From Chloroflexi bacterium RBG_16_57_11 (GTDB taxonomy: Bacteria > Chloroflexota > Anaerolineae > Anaerolineales > UBA4823): a stretch of 27,875 bases of DNA. The notes beneath the pieces were generated by a model. It searched no databases, was not told where the DNA came from, and worked only from the letters and a program-made list of their open reading frames with translations. The stretch is taken from the NCBI GenBank assembly GCA_001795165.1, contig MGNS01000063.1:27965-55839 (forward strand). The letters run 5' to 3'. Both the position numbers and the translations under genes were made by a program. Below are positions 1-8,352 of the stretch, piece by piece; the first letter of the stretch is position 1; each line of letters opens with the position of its first letter.

Positions 1-1044
1 AACGATCACATCGACAATCGCCGGCGATATGATCGCCTGCAGCTCGGGCGATAAGTTGATCGCTTCGACCGGGACGGACAGAGTCAGGCTGCCTTCAATC
101 GCCGCCACGCTTACCTGCACCAGGACGCTCGGCTCCCGCACCAGGTTGACATCCTCCGGCAGGTTCAGCCCGGTGGAAATTTCGATATCGTCGCTCAGGT
201 TGGTCAGGTCAACGGGCAGGGTTTCGACATATCCTGGGATCTGCTCGATGAGATCGGGATTATCTGAGTACAGCGTAACGGTGGGGGGTGAGACGGAAAT
301 GCTGGTCAACCGGTAGCCGTCGGCGACTTGCCCTTTTGTCACCACCTTGACTGCGGCATTTTTAAATCCACCCAGCAGGCGGATTGGTAGGTTCACCGTC
401 ACCTCGGCGGGAGTAATATCGACGTTTTCCACCGGCGCTCCGTTTTCATCGAACACTTCGACAGGATATTGCTGGATGATCGACTCGGTCGCCCCGGAAA
501 TATTCAGAAAAATTCGCACCAGTGAGACCTGATCGACCTGCGATTGCGGGCCGGATATCGTTACCTGTTCGGGGTCGATCGTAGGCTCCCCCTTCTGATA
601 GCCGAAGGGCACCGCGCCCGTGACCACCGGCTGAACGGGGAAGGTGCGTTGCTTAAACGGCTCAAGGGTCAGCTGGATTTGCTCTGGATCGATCTGGATA
701 TACCGCACCGGGCTGGCGTTGACGCTGCTCTTGACCTCGACCTCATGCTCGCCTGGGCCGAGGCCGGAGAGATCGATCCAGGTCTTGATCAAGGTGGGAT
801 CGCTGTTCAGCCTGTCCCAAATCGAGCTTGGGGCTTCCAGGATCAGGCGCGCCTGCTGTGGAATTGTGCCCACCAGGAGCAAATTGGGATCCTGCCCGAT
901 AATTTGAATGTCAACCAGGCGAGAAGTGTGCTGCTCGTTGGGGTCGGCTGTGATGACCGCCGAGATCCAGACAACCAGGGCCAGCACGAAGGCCAGGAGC
1001 AACGCGCCAAGATGGTCGGTTAACCAGTGCAGCACGGCGCGCAT
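1..1044 (-). CDS. cdaR: YbbR/CdaR-like c-di-AMP cyclase regulator, 3' end cut by window
   Basis: The reading frame stays open for 348 codons from an ATG at 1044 to the window edge, so the C-terminus is missing. One transmembrane helix (about residues 11-29, LGALLLAFVLALVVWISAV) is followed by an extracytoplasmic all-beta region. There, YbbR-type repeats recur, with stretches such as FPVQPVVTGAVPFGY, VTISGPQSQVDQV and VTLYSDNPDLIEQI spaced about 80 residues apart. YbbR (CdaR) proteins are membrane-anchored partners of the diadenylate cyclase CdaA. The start codon shares one base with the cdaA stop (TGATG), which implies translational coupling. Family and role are well supported. The regulatory direction (activation or inhibition) cannot be read from the sequence. 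Confidence 0.9.
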   Translation of the reverse strand, partial: MRAVLHWLTDHLGALLLAFVLALVVWISAVITADPNEQHTSRLVDIQIIGQDPNLLLVGTIPQQARLILEAPSSIWDRLNSDPTLIKTWIDLSGLGPGEHEVEVKSSVNASPVRYIQIDPEQIQLTLEPFKQRTFPVQPVVTGAVPFGYQKGEPTIDPEQVTISGPQSQVDQVSLVRIFLNISGATESIIQQYPVEVFDENGAPVENVDITPAEVTVNLPIRLLGGFKNAAVKVVTKGQVADGYRLTSISVSPPTVTLYSDNPDLIEQIPGYVETLPVDLTNLSDDIEISTGLNLPEDVNLVREPSVLVQVSVAAIEGSLTLSVPVEAINLSPELQAIISPAIVDVIV

Positions 1045-1925
1045 CAGAATTCCTCCTTGTTGCTTCTCCGGTTACCAGAAAAATAGTAACTGATCGAGTG
1101 CAGTACGCCGTTTCGGCGGGCGGGTTTGAAGAAGGCGCGCAGGATGTTTTCCAACCGGTCGGCGTCCAGCCTGCGGATGATCCTGCCGCTATGCACGACG
1201 GAGATTGCCCCGGTTTCTTCGGATACGACCACCGCCACGGCATCGCTGACTTCCGAGATTCCCAGGGCAGCCCGGTGGCGCAACCCCATCTGGCGGTCTG
1301 CAGAGTGAGCCAGAACGCCGCTGGCCGAAAGGGGCATCACACAGCCAGCCGCAATTAATCTGCGGCCCGAGATCACCACAGCGCCATCGTGTAATGGCGT
1401 GTTCGGATAGAATATTTGCAACAATAGCTGCGCATTTACCCGTGCATCCAGCCTGACCCCGGTCTGGACATATTCTTCCAGGTTGTCGCGGCGCTGTAAA
1501 ACGATCAGCGCGCCGTGCTGTCGATCGGAGAGGCGCACTGCCGCGGATACCACGCTACCGATGGTGTCTTGCATCTGCGCGGAGGTGCGCTCATCGGGTT
1601 GGCTGACCCCGGCTCGCCCCAGGCGTTCAAGGGCGTGCCGGATTTCAGGCGCAAAGATGACCGGTATAGAGAACAGCAAGGCGGGGAGTGTGGTGCGCAC
1701 CAGCCACGAAAAGGCCGGCAGGACTTCCAGCAGAGTTAAGATGCCCACCAGGGCGATCAGCAGGAGGACGCCTCTGAGTAAAATAAAAGCCTGGGTGCCG
1801 CGCAGGAACTGCAGAATGCTGAAAAAGACGGCGGTTACCAGCAGAATATCGATAACGCTCAGCCAGTTCAGCCGCTCGAATATAAAGATCAGGTTGGCAA
1901 CCAGGTTGTTAATGAACTCCAACAC
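1044..1925 (-). CDS. cdaA: Diadenylate cyclase CdaA (c-di-AMP synthase)
   Basis: Makes cyclic di-AMP from two ATP at the membrane. The 293 residues match the usual CdaA length of about 270-300. Three hydrophobic helices fill roughly residues 22-92. The DAC domain follows, with the two signature motifs intact: DGA at 180-182 in TPLHDGAVVISG, and RHRAA at 216-220. A SEETGAISV stretch at 235-243 is also typical. The start is GTG, with a modest GAAGAG upstream. It sits 24 bases after coaE and overlaps the YbbR gene by one base, giving the classic cdaA-cdaR pair. c-di-AMP usually controls potassium and osmolyte homeostasis. No such transporter lies in the window. Confidence 0.95.
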   Translation of the reverse strand: MLEFINNLVANLIFIFERLNWLSVIDILLVTAVFFSILQFLRGTQAFILLRGVLLLIALVGILTLLEVLPAFSWLVRTTLPALLFSIPVIFAPEIRHALERLGRAGVSQPDERTSAQMQDTIGSVVSAAVRLSDRQHGALIVLQRRDNLEEYVQTGVRLDARVNAQLLLQIFYPNTPLHDGAVVISGRRLIAAGCVMPLSASGVLAHSADRQMGLRHRAALGISEVSDAVAVVVSEETGAISVVHSGRIIRRLDADRLENILRAFFKPARRNGVLHSISYYFSGNRRSNKEEF

Positions 1926-1949
1926 AGATGGTTACTCTTCAACTTTCTT

Positions 1950-3083
1950 TTAGACTGGCCTCAACACCCTATCCCGGCGCAATTGCTTGAAAAGCATGAT
2001 CGACCTGGCAGGCATGGATTCTTGGGCGGCTTCCTCCCAGGCGCGGACGCCCAAGCTTTGAATTGTGCGCCGCTTATACCCAAGCGCGTGCAAGGAGGTT
2101 TCCTGGTTGACATAATCGATGGGCAGGAAGAGCAGGGAAATTTCGCATTGCAACTCACGCGACGCACGCTCCACCTCGCTCAACATCGCGCCCAGCGCTT
2201 CGAAAAATCCCAGGCTTTTATCAATAAAGACCTCATCGGTGCAGGCCACCAGGTTTTCAACTTTCCAGCCAGCCAGACCCAACGGTCGGCCATTGACTTT
2301 TAACAAGAGGAAAGCCTTTTCCCCGAAGGCAGCCATAATGTCCTGGCGGGTTACCTTTCGCACTCCGCCGCTCAATTTGGTGATCAGCCCGGCGATGGCT
2401 TCAGCCTCACGCGGCCGGGCGCGGTGAACGACGATTTCACCTGACCCCGGCTCTGTTTCTTCGATTGGCTCGACTTCTGTACCCGGGAATAAATTGTTCC
2501 AGGCCGCCACGACTTGGGTCCAGGTTTCTTCGAACGAATGATCGTTGCGGATCACGACATCCGCGGCGATAACTTTGTCCTCCTGCGGAGGCTGCGCATG
2601 GATCCGTTGAATTGCGTTGGCTTCTGTCATGCCGCGCTTCTGGATCAGCCGGGCGATCTGCTGCTCCTGTTGTGCGTAGGTCACCCATAACGAATCGCAT
2701 TTTTTTGCCAGCCCGGCTTCTATCAGCTTGATCGCCTCGATGACCACCACCTCCTGCCGGGACCGGCGGATCAGGATGTCCAACGCTTGCCCTACCAGCG
2801 GGTGGATCACCTTTTCCAGGCTTTCCAGGGCATCCGGGTTGGAGAACACCAGTCGCCCAAGCTTTGCCCGGTCGATCTGATCATCTGAATCGAGAATCCA
2901 TCTACCGAATAGATCTGCAACCGGTTGGTAGCCTGGCGATCCTTTGGCGATGGCGCGATTAGCCAGCGCGTCTGCGTCAATACCGTACGCGCCCAGGTGC
3001 TCGAGCATCTTACGCACCACACTCTTCCCTGTGCCAATGTTCCCAGTGAGGCCGATAACGAATTTGCCCGACCAGGCGCTCAT
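1950..3083 (-). CDS. coaE: Dephospho-CoA kinase fused to a C-terminal GNAT-like domain
   Basis: Residues 1-205 are a dephospho-CoA kinase, the last step of CoA synthesis (ATP-dependent 3'-phosphorylation of dephospho-CoA). The P-loop GLTGNIGTGKS is at 11-21, followed by YGIDADALA, HPLVG and a C-terminal NDHSFEETWTQV stretch. Ordinary CoaE is about 200 residues; this one has 377. Residues 215-377 resemble a GNAT acyltransferase: an opening IVVHRARPREAEAIAGL, a central beta pair around KVNGRPLGLAGWKVENL, and a closing HALGYKRRTIQSLG. The usual RxxGxG/A acyl-CoA pyrophosphate loop is not recognisable; the matching place reads KSLGFFEAL. The ATG has a good ribosome site (GGAGG, 4 bases upstream) and lies behind the promoter at 3124-3152. 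The kinase call is firm; the GNAT call is by pattern only. Confidence 0.9.
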   Translation of the reverse strand: MSAWSGKFVIGLTGNIGTGKSVVRKMLEHLGAYGIDADALANRAIAKGSPGYQPVADLFGRWILDSDDQIDRAKLGRLVFSNPDALESLEKVIHPLVGQALDILIRRSRQEVVVIEAIKLIEAGLAKKCDSLWVTYAQQEQQIARLIQKRGMTEANAIQRIHAQPPQEDKVIAADVVIRNDHSFEETWTQVVAAWNNLFPGTEVEPIEETEPGSGEIVVHRARPREAEAIAGLITKLSGGVRKVTRQDIMAAFGEKAFLLLKVNGRPLGLAGWKVENLVACTDEVFIDKSLGFFEALGAMLSEVERASRELQCEISLLFLPIDYVNQETSLHALGYKRRTIQSLGVRAWEEAAQESMPARSIMLFKQLRRDRVLRPV

Positions 3084-3123
3084 GATTCCTCCACGCCAAT
3101 TATTGTATCAGGTTTTTTAATAC

Positions 3124-3152
3124 ATTTTATTCTAGCGCTTGGAGAATGTCAA
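3124..3152 (-). promoter_or_regulatory. Sigma-70-type promoter for coaE-cdaA-cdaR
   Basis: On the minus strand TTGACA (3152-3147) and TAAAAT (3129-3124) are separated by exactly 17 bases. The predicted start of transcription is near 3117, about 34 bases upstream of the coaE ATG. This is a near-consensus promoter in the 202-base gap between the permuted binding-protein gene and coaE. The same gap also holds a 6-bp inverted repeat, CTTAGC/GCTAAG (3185-3190 and 3202-3207), without a T-run. No convincing terminator and no gene are visible there. Confidence 0.75.
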
Positions 3153-3285
3153 AGGCTGGGCGGTCGGATTACCGATCGAGCTCACTTAGCACAGGAGATC
3201 CGCTAAGCTTTTCAGTTCTGGTACTTCCAAATCGGGCTGGGCTACGGCGAATGGGGTGGCGCCGGAGCCGGTTTTATACTTTCTT

Positions 3286-5070
3286 TCAGGGCTGGTTCAG
3301 ATAAGCGCCCCAAAAATCCTTGAAATAGACGAAGGGCGCCGAATCGCCCGGGTGAAGGGATTTGGAAGCCACCCATTGGATGGCAAAGGAGGCTACCACG
3401 TCGTTTGCATCCAGGATGGTATTGTTATGAAACTGGACGCCCTGGTGCAGGGTGCAGGTCCAGGTCACAAAATCGCTATCCGGCTGGCAGGTTTCGGCCA
3501 GGCCAGGCTCGACGGCTACGCCGCTAACCGTATAACGATATAGAGTTTCTGCCAGTTGGCTGCAAGCTCGCAAAGAGGTCATATCTTGAGCGGTGGCGCA
3601 AAACAGCGAGCGCGGCTCTTCCTCCTGCATCCAGGTGAAAGCTGGCTCGCCGCCCATCGATAGCGCGGAGAAATCCTCCAGGCCCATCGGGCTGGAATGA
3701 CTCCCGTTTACGCTTGCTGCGTAAGCCACTGCCAGGCTGTCGGCCATGATCCAGCCTCCGTGGGCCAGTGGGACCATCGGCGCGTGCTGGCGAATGAGGT
3801 TGTTGACCGCTGCGTACGCCTGGCGACGTGCCTCAGGATCGGCCTCGGTGTGGGCTTGCAGGATCAAGGCCACCAGATCCTCGAACGGGTTGCCAAATTG
3901 TAAGGTCGCCTTGGAGCCAAAGTGGGTATCCAAAAAATTATCTATGTGCGGGTAATCGGCGCCCCAGCCCAGCAGATAGAGGCCAGGCAACGCACCGGTA
4001 TCCACCTGTGTCAGGAATTCGTGATCTTCTTTGGCTCTCAACCTCAGGTCGATACCCAAATTCTGGCGCAACTGGGTACGCAACGCCTGAGCTATTTTGC
4101 CGGGCTGCGGCAGGTAGCCGCGCACGACCTGGCGGTAGGCCAGCTCGGTAGAAAAGCCGGCGGGATAGCCCGCCTCTGCCAGAAGCTGGCGGGCCTGGGC
4201 CGGGTCGAAGGCATACCAGGCTTCCCCCTCGCAGGCGTCAGGGATGGCGCAGGGGGTGAAATAATCGGCGACTTGAAATCCGGGGGGCAGGTCTTCTTTC
4301 AGTAACGATCGATCGATACCCATGGCGATCGCCTGGCGAACCCTGGGATCGTCGAAAGGTGGTTGGGTGTTGTTCATCCCCAGGTACAGCACGCTCAGCG
4401 GGAGGCGCGGCACCAGGGCCAACCCAGGCTCAGATTGCACCGCCGGGTAATCCGAGCCGGCGACATTATCGATGCCCTGCACAGTGCCGGCCTGCAGCTC
4501 AACCAGACGCTCCCCAGAGTCCAGGTTCCAGCGGAAGTTCAGCATCGGGATGGCCGGTTTACCTGCCTGCCAGTAGTTTTCAAAAGCCCTGAACGATAAG
4601 GCCTCGCCGCGACGCCAATCCGCCAGCTGGTAAGGGCCGCTGCCGGGAGGATTTGACAACGGAGGCTGGGTAGGGTCAAGGCTGTCGATGGACCTCAGCC
4701 ATTCTTGCGGGTAGATCGAAAAGGCCGGGAAGGCGATCTTGCTCAAAAAGGCAGCCTCTGGCTCGCACAAGGTGAACCGGACGGTGTACGGATCGAGCGC
4801 CTGGATCGAATTAAACCGCCCGCCATAGCTGCAATCCGTTGCGCTGAGCGCCAGGGGCACAAAAACCTCGGTTGGTGTGGGCGTAAATGCAGGCGCTGGG
4901 GTATCGGTCGTTGCCCCCAAAGCAGGCTGAGCAGTATCCTGCACCGGCGGGTTGCCGGGCGCGGTCCGGGTCTCCCGTCGTTCGCCGCTTATAAATGAGG
5001 CACAGGCAGTGACCAGGCTACAGGTGACCAGCCCCAGCGCTGCCCATTTTGCAGTATTAGGCCGCATCAT
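3286..5070 (-). CDS. Circularly permuted peptide-type solute-binding lipoprotein (SBP_bac_5 family)
   Basis: Encodes 594 residues: a lipoprotein signal with lipobox VTAC (Cys23), a Pro/Thr/Ala-rich linker (about 24-72), then an extracytoplasmic binding protein. The domain order is wrong for the family. Residues 73-470 begin with SIQALDPYTVRFTLCEPEAA, which normally lies about 120 residues into a mature protein. They run through GSGPYQL, GMNNTQPPFDDPRVRQAI and LYLLGWGADYPHIDNF to the usual C-terminus. Residues 471-594 then supply the normal N-terminal lobe: GGEPAFTWMQEEEPRSL, LAETLYRYTVSGVAVEPGLAE, LHQGVQFHNNTILDANDVVASF. The two parts together make one complete fold with nothing duplicated, as comparison with the binding protein at 9507-11321 shows. 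The ATG follows directly on the stop of the upstream ATPase gene (TGAATGATG), so translation is probably coupled. Ligand unknown. Confidence 0.93.
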   Translation of the reverse strand: MMRPNTAKWAALGLVTCSLVTACASFISGERRETRTAPGNPPVQDTAQPALGATTDTPAPAFTPTPTEVFVPLALSATDCSYGGRFNSIQALDPYTVRFTLCEPEAAFLSKIAFPAFSIYPQEWLRSIDSLDPTQPPLSNPPGSGPYQLADWRRGEALSFRAFENYWQAGKPAIPMLNFRWNLDSGERLVELQAGTVQGIDNVAGSDYPAVQSEPGLALVPRLPLSVLYLGMNNTQPPFDDPRVRQAIAMGIDRSLLKEDLPPGFQVADYFTPCAIPDACEGEAWYAFDPAQARQLLAEAGYPAGFSTELAYRQVVRGYLPQPGKIAQALRTQLRQNLGIDLRLRAKEDHEFLTQVDTGALPGLYLLGWGADYPHIDNFLDTHFGSKATLQFGNPFEDLVALILQAHTEADPEARRQAYAAVNNLIRQHAPMVPLAHGGWIMADSLAVAYAASVNGSHSSPMGLEDFSALSMGGEPAFTWMQEEEPRSLFCATAQDMTSLRACSQLAETLYRYTVSGVAVEPGLAETCQPDSDFVTWTCTLHQGVQFHNNTILDANDVVASFAIQWVASKSLHPGDSAPFVYFKDFWGAYLNQP

Positions 5071-6078
5071 TCAGGAGACAGGCTTCAAGAACTGGTCGGC
5101 GAAATGACAGGCGACCCAATGCTTGGGTCTGATCTCGCGGTATTCCGGCTCGTCCTTGAAGCAGATGTCTTTGGCGATCGGGCAGCGGGTGTTAAAGTTG
5201 CAGCCAACCGGCGGGTTGGCCGGGCTGGGTATGTCGCCTTCCAGGATCACTCGCCGACGGGCTTTGGCGATGTCCGGGTCGGGAACGGGGACGGCTGACA
5301 TCAGCGCTTGTGTGTAGGGGTGCAGGGAATGGGTATAGATCTCATCCCGGTCGGCGAGCTCAACGATCTTGCCCAGGTACATGACGGCCATGCGGTTGCT
5401 GATATGTCGTACCATCGATAGATCGTGAGCGATAAACAGGTAGGTCAAACCGAGCTGGGTCTGCAATTCTTCCATCAAATTGACTACCTGGGCCTGGATG
5501 GAGACGTCCAATGATGAAATCGGCTCATCACACACGATCAGTGACGGACTAACCGCCAGGGCACGGGCGATCCCGATGCGCTGGCGCTGCCCGCCAGAGA
5601 ACTCGTGCGGGTAGCGGTTTACGAAATCAGGATTCAACCCGACCATGCGCAGCAGCTCCTGGACGCGGTCGCGCTTCTGCTTGCCTTTCTCGATGCCGTG
5701 CACATCCAGCGGTGCAGAAATAATCGAGCCGACGGTCATGCGCGGGTTGAGCGATGCGTAGGGATCCTGGAAGATCATCTGCATGCGCGCCCGCGTGCGG
5801 CGCAGATCGCTTTCGCGCAGGGTGGTGATGTCCCTGCCTTCAAAGAGGATCTGCCCGCTGGTTGGCTCGTACAGGCGCAACATGGTGCGCCCGACGGTGG
5901 TTTTACCGCAGCCGGTCTCGCCGACCAGGCCGAGAGTCTCGCCTTCGTAAATATCAAAGCTGACATCATCCACAGCCTTCACAGCACCGACATGCCGCTG
6001 GATGATCAAACCCGAATGGATGGGGAAATATTTTTTAAGATGATGAACCTGAACGAGGAGGGGTGTCGTGGTGTTCAT
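5071..6078 (-). CDS. dppF: Peptide/nickel-type ABC transporter ATPase (DppF/OppF-like)
   Basis: The second ATPase of the importer, 335 residues and cytoplasmic. Motifs: Walker A GETGCGKT, ABC signature HEFSGGQRQR, Walker B LIVCDEP, and H-loop FIAHDLS. The C-terminal oligopeptide-transport extension has four Cys (GCNFNTRCPIAKDICF, then VACHF), as in family members that bind an Fe-S cluster. I place the start at the ATG at 6078, which has GGGAGG upstream and overlaps the dppD stop as ATGA. An in-frame extension upstream to 6213 lies wholly inside dppD and reads as non-family sequence. The gene ends exactly where the permuted binding-protein gene begins. Confidence 0.94.
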   Translation of the reverse strand: MNTTTPLLVQVHHLKKYFPIHSGLIIQRHVGAVKAVDDVSFDIYEGETLGLVGETGCGKTTVGRTMLRLYEPTSGQILFEGRDITTLRESDLRRTRARMQMIFQDPYASLNPRMTVGSIISAPLDVHGIEKGKQKRDRVQELLRMVGLNPDFVNRYPHEFSGGQRQRIGIARALAVSPSLIVCDEPISSLDVSIQAQVVNLMEELQTQLGLTYLFIAHDLSMVRHISNRMAVMYLGKIVELADRDEIYTHSLHPYTQALMSAVPVPDPDIAKARRRVILEGDIPSPANPPVGCNFNTRCPIAKDICFKDEPEYREIRPKHWVACHFADQFLKPVS

Positions 6079-7070
6079 GAGGAGGTCCTCCCGGCGATCT
6101 CCTCCCAGCGCCAGCACGCCACCTGGTGATCCAGGCCATCGGCCGGCATCAGTGGGGGGTTCTCTTCTATGCACCGGTCGATGCGGTAAATGCAGCGCGC
6201 TGCAAACGGGCAACCTTTGGGCAGGGCAATCAGGTCGGGGGGCAGACCGGGGATCGATACCAGCTTGGTGCCGGGTGCCTCATCCAGGCGAGGCAAGGAA
6301 CCCAATAAGCCCAAGGTATAGGGATGGCGGGTGCGTTTGTAGATATCGTGCACGTCGCCGCGCTCAATGATAAAGCCGGCATACATCACGTTGATGGTTT
6401 GTGCCAGCTCGGCCACTACCCCCAGGTCGTGCGTGATCCACATCACGGCCATGCCCAGCTCCTCCTGCAATCGCTTGACCAGCTCGACGATCTGCGCCTG
6501 GATGGTCACATCCAGTGCGGTGGTTGGCTCGTCGGCGATTAACAGCTTGGGCTCGCAGGATAGCGCCATGGCGATCATGGCCCTCTGGCGCATGCCGCCG
6601 GAGAATTGGTGCGGGTAGTTGTCCAGGCGCTGCTTTGCGCCGGGGATGCCCACCATGGTGAGCAACTCGGCCGCGCGCTGGCGCGCCTGGGCGGTGTCCA
6701 TTTGCATGTGCAGGGTCAGCGCTTCAACGATCTGGAAGCCAACCGTGTAGACCGGGTTGAGCGAAGTCATGGGGTCCTGGAAGACCATGGCGATATCACG
6801 GCCACGCACCTGGCGCATGCCTGACTCGGAGAGTTTGAGAAGATCGCGGCCGGCGAACCAGACCTCGCCAGCTTCGATGTCTCCGGGCGGGCAGGGGATC
6901 AGCCTCATGATCGATAAGGCGTGAACGCTTTTTCCACAGCCGCTTTCGCCCACCACCCCCAGGACTTCACCGGCTTTAAGATCGTAAAAGATGCCGTTGA
7001 CTGCGTGGACCGTCCCATCTTCGGTGTGAAATCTGGTTTTTAGGTTTTTGATTTGAAGCAATGTTTCCAT
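6075..7070 (-). CDS. dppD: Peptide/nickel-type ABC transporter ATPase (DppD/OppD-like)
   Basis: First ATPase of the importer, 331 residues. Walker A is GESGCGKS near residue 40. The signature HQFSGGMRQR, Walker B LLIADEP and switch His in WITHDLG are all present. The C-terminal extension carries the Cys pattern GCPFAARCIYRIDRC plus VACW, matching the Fe-S-type oligo_HPY tail. It overlaps dppF by four bases (ATGA) and starts 44 bases after permease C. It should pair with DppF as the heterodimeric motor for the two permeases. The family does not fix the substrate: peptides, nickel, glutathione and opines are all carried by relatives. Confidence 0.95.
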   Translation of the reverse strand: METLLQIKNLKTRFHTEDGTVHAVNGIFYDLKAGEVLGVVGESGCGKSVHALSIMRLIPCPPGDIEAGEVWFAGRDLLKLSESGMRQVRGRDIAMVFQDPMTSLNPVYTVGFQIVEALTLHMQMDTAQARQRAAELLTMVGIPGAKQRLDNYPHQFSGGMRQRAMIAMALSCEPKLLIADEPTTALDVTIQAQIVELVKRLQEELGMAVMWITHDLGVVAELAQTINVMYAGFIIERGDVHDIYKRTRHPYTLGLLGSLPRLDEAPGTKLVSIPGLPPDLIALPKGCPFAARCIYRIDRCIEENPPLMPADGLDHQVACWRWEEIAGRTSS

Positions 7071-7114
7071 AAGTTCTCACACTGAGTATTTACCCCGCGA
7101 TGATTAGGTCTCGG

Positions 7115-8344
7115 TTAGACCCTGAGCTTGGGATCGAGCGCATCTCGCAGGCCATCGCCGAGCAGGTTGAAGCCCAGCACGCACAACATGATCGCCAGGC
7201 CGGGAAAAACCACTGCCCACCACGCGCCGCTGGACAGGTATTTATAGCTGTCGCCCAGCATGGCGCCCCATTCGGGCTCCGGCGGGATGGCGCCCAACCC
7301 CAGGAAGCCCAGCGCCGCGCCATACAGGATGGCGGAAGCCAGGCCCATGGTGCCTTGCACGATGATCGGGGACAAAATGTTCGGAAAGACATGGCGAGAC
7401 ATGATCCGCCCGTGGCTTTCGCCAACCGCCTGAGAAGCCAGGATGTACTCCTTCTGGGCCACGGAAAGCACCGCCGAGCGGGTGAGGCGGGCGTAAACCG
7501 GAATGCCGACGATGCCGATGGCGATCATGCCCTTTTCCAGGCCGGGGCCCAGGAAGGCCACGATGGCGATGGCCAGCAGGTAGCCGGGGAAGGACAGGAG
7601 AATGTCCATCGCCCGCATGATGATATCCGAGAGCGCCTTGCCGCCCAGGTTGGTTCCCAGCATGGCACCGATGAACAGCCCCAACACGCCGCAGATTAAC
7701 CCAACCAGCGGGGCGACCATCAGCCCCGGTATGCCGCCAGCCAACAGACCGAGGGTAGCGAACAGCCCGAGGCGCGCCCGCTTGCTGAGCCGCAGGTTGG
7801 GCAGCAGGGCAGCTGCCACCCCCAGGGCAGCAAACAGGAACGCCTGGATGGGTTGCATGGCGATCCAGGCGGGCAACAGGCCCAGGAACAGGCCGATCAA
7901 CCCCATGAGCAGGATTTGCTCCAGCGAGGTGATGCCCATGCCCTCGTAAAAACCGGCCAGCAAGCCAAGCGGCACGCCGATGACCAGCGAGATAGCCACG
8001 GCAACCAATCCTACGCGCATCGAGTTCCACCCGCCGTGCACCACGCGGGTGAAGATATCCCGTCCAAGTTTATCGGTGCCAAAGGGGTGAATTTCCGGCT
8101 GCTCCTCGGTGGGAATAAGGTTGGGCGCTTTGAGTCTTTGGGTGTAATCCAGATCGGTCTTGGGGTTATACTCCCAGAAGAAGTGTGCAAAGGTGGATGT
8201 AAGAACGAAAACGGCCACGATCAATAAACCAAGCTGGGCAGTGTGGCTGGAGATCAGGCGGCGCCAGGCGTCTTTCCACAGTGAGCGATGCTCCCGCACG
8301 GCAAAATCGACAACCTCTAAATCCTGTACGGTAATTTGCGCCAT
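7115..8344 (-). CDS. dppC: Peptide/nickel-type ABC permease (DppC-like) with an extra hydrophobic insertion
   Basis: Inner-membrane permease of the importer. The usual DppC parts are present: an N-terminal cytoplasmic stretch, TM1, the HPFGTDKLGRDIFTRVVHGG motif, and the EAA loop (ILASQAVGESHGRIMSRHVFPN) that docks the ATPases. The DPKLRV ending is also typical. At 409 residues it is about 100 longer than usual. The excess is one block at 7634-7933, between IGVPLGLLAGFYEG and LSDIIMRAMDILLSFPG, segments that are normally almost adjacent. The block contains about three to four hydrophobic stretches separated by a basic LRLSKRAR turn. I prefer the ATG at 8344, with AGGTGG just upstream. A TTG at 8356 that overlaps the dppB stop would add four residues. 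Confidence 0.92.
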   Translation of the reverse strand: MAQITVQDLEVVDFAVREHRSLWKDAWRRLISSHTAQLGLLIVAVFVLTSTFAHFFWEYNPKTDLDYTQRLKAPNLIPTEEQPEIHPFGTDKLGRDIFTRVVHGGWNSMRVGLVAVAISLVIGVPLGLLAGFYEGMGITSLEQILLMGLIGLFLGLLPAWIAMQPIQAFLFAALGVAAALLPNLRLSKRARLGLFATLGLLAGGIPGLMVAPLVGLICGVLGLFIGAMLGTNLGGKALSDIIMRAMDILLSFPGYLLAIAIVAFLGPGLEKGMIAIGIVGIPVYARLTRSAVLSVAQKEYILASQAVGESHGRIMSRHVFPNILSPIIVQGTMGLASAILYGAALGFLGLGAIPPEPEWGAMLGDSYKYLSSGAWWAVVFPGLAIMLCVLGFNLLGDGLRDALDPKLRV

Positions 8345-8352
8345 CCTCCACC

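Noticed and set aside
3185..3207. Possible terminator after the importer operon
   Set aside because: The stem has only 6 bp with an 11-base loop and no T-run on the minus strand.
6079..6213. Upstream extension of the DppF frame
   Set aside because: The extension lies inside the end of dppD and encodes no ATPase sequence. The ATG at 6078 has a ribosome site and the usual ATGA overlap.
7242..8030. Minus-strand frame of 262 codons inside dppC
   Set aside because: A shifted frame of the permease, rich in His, Arg and Gly, with no domain pattern.
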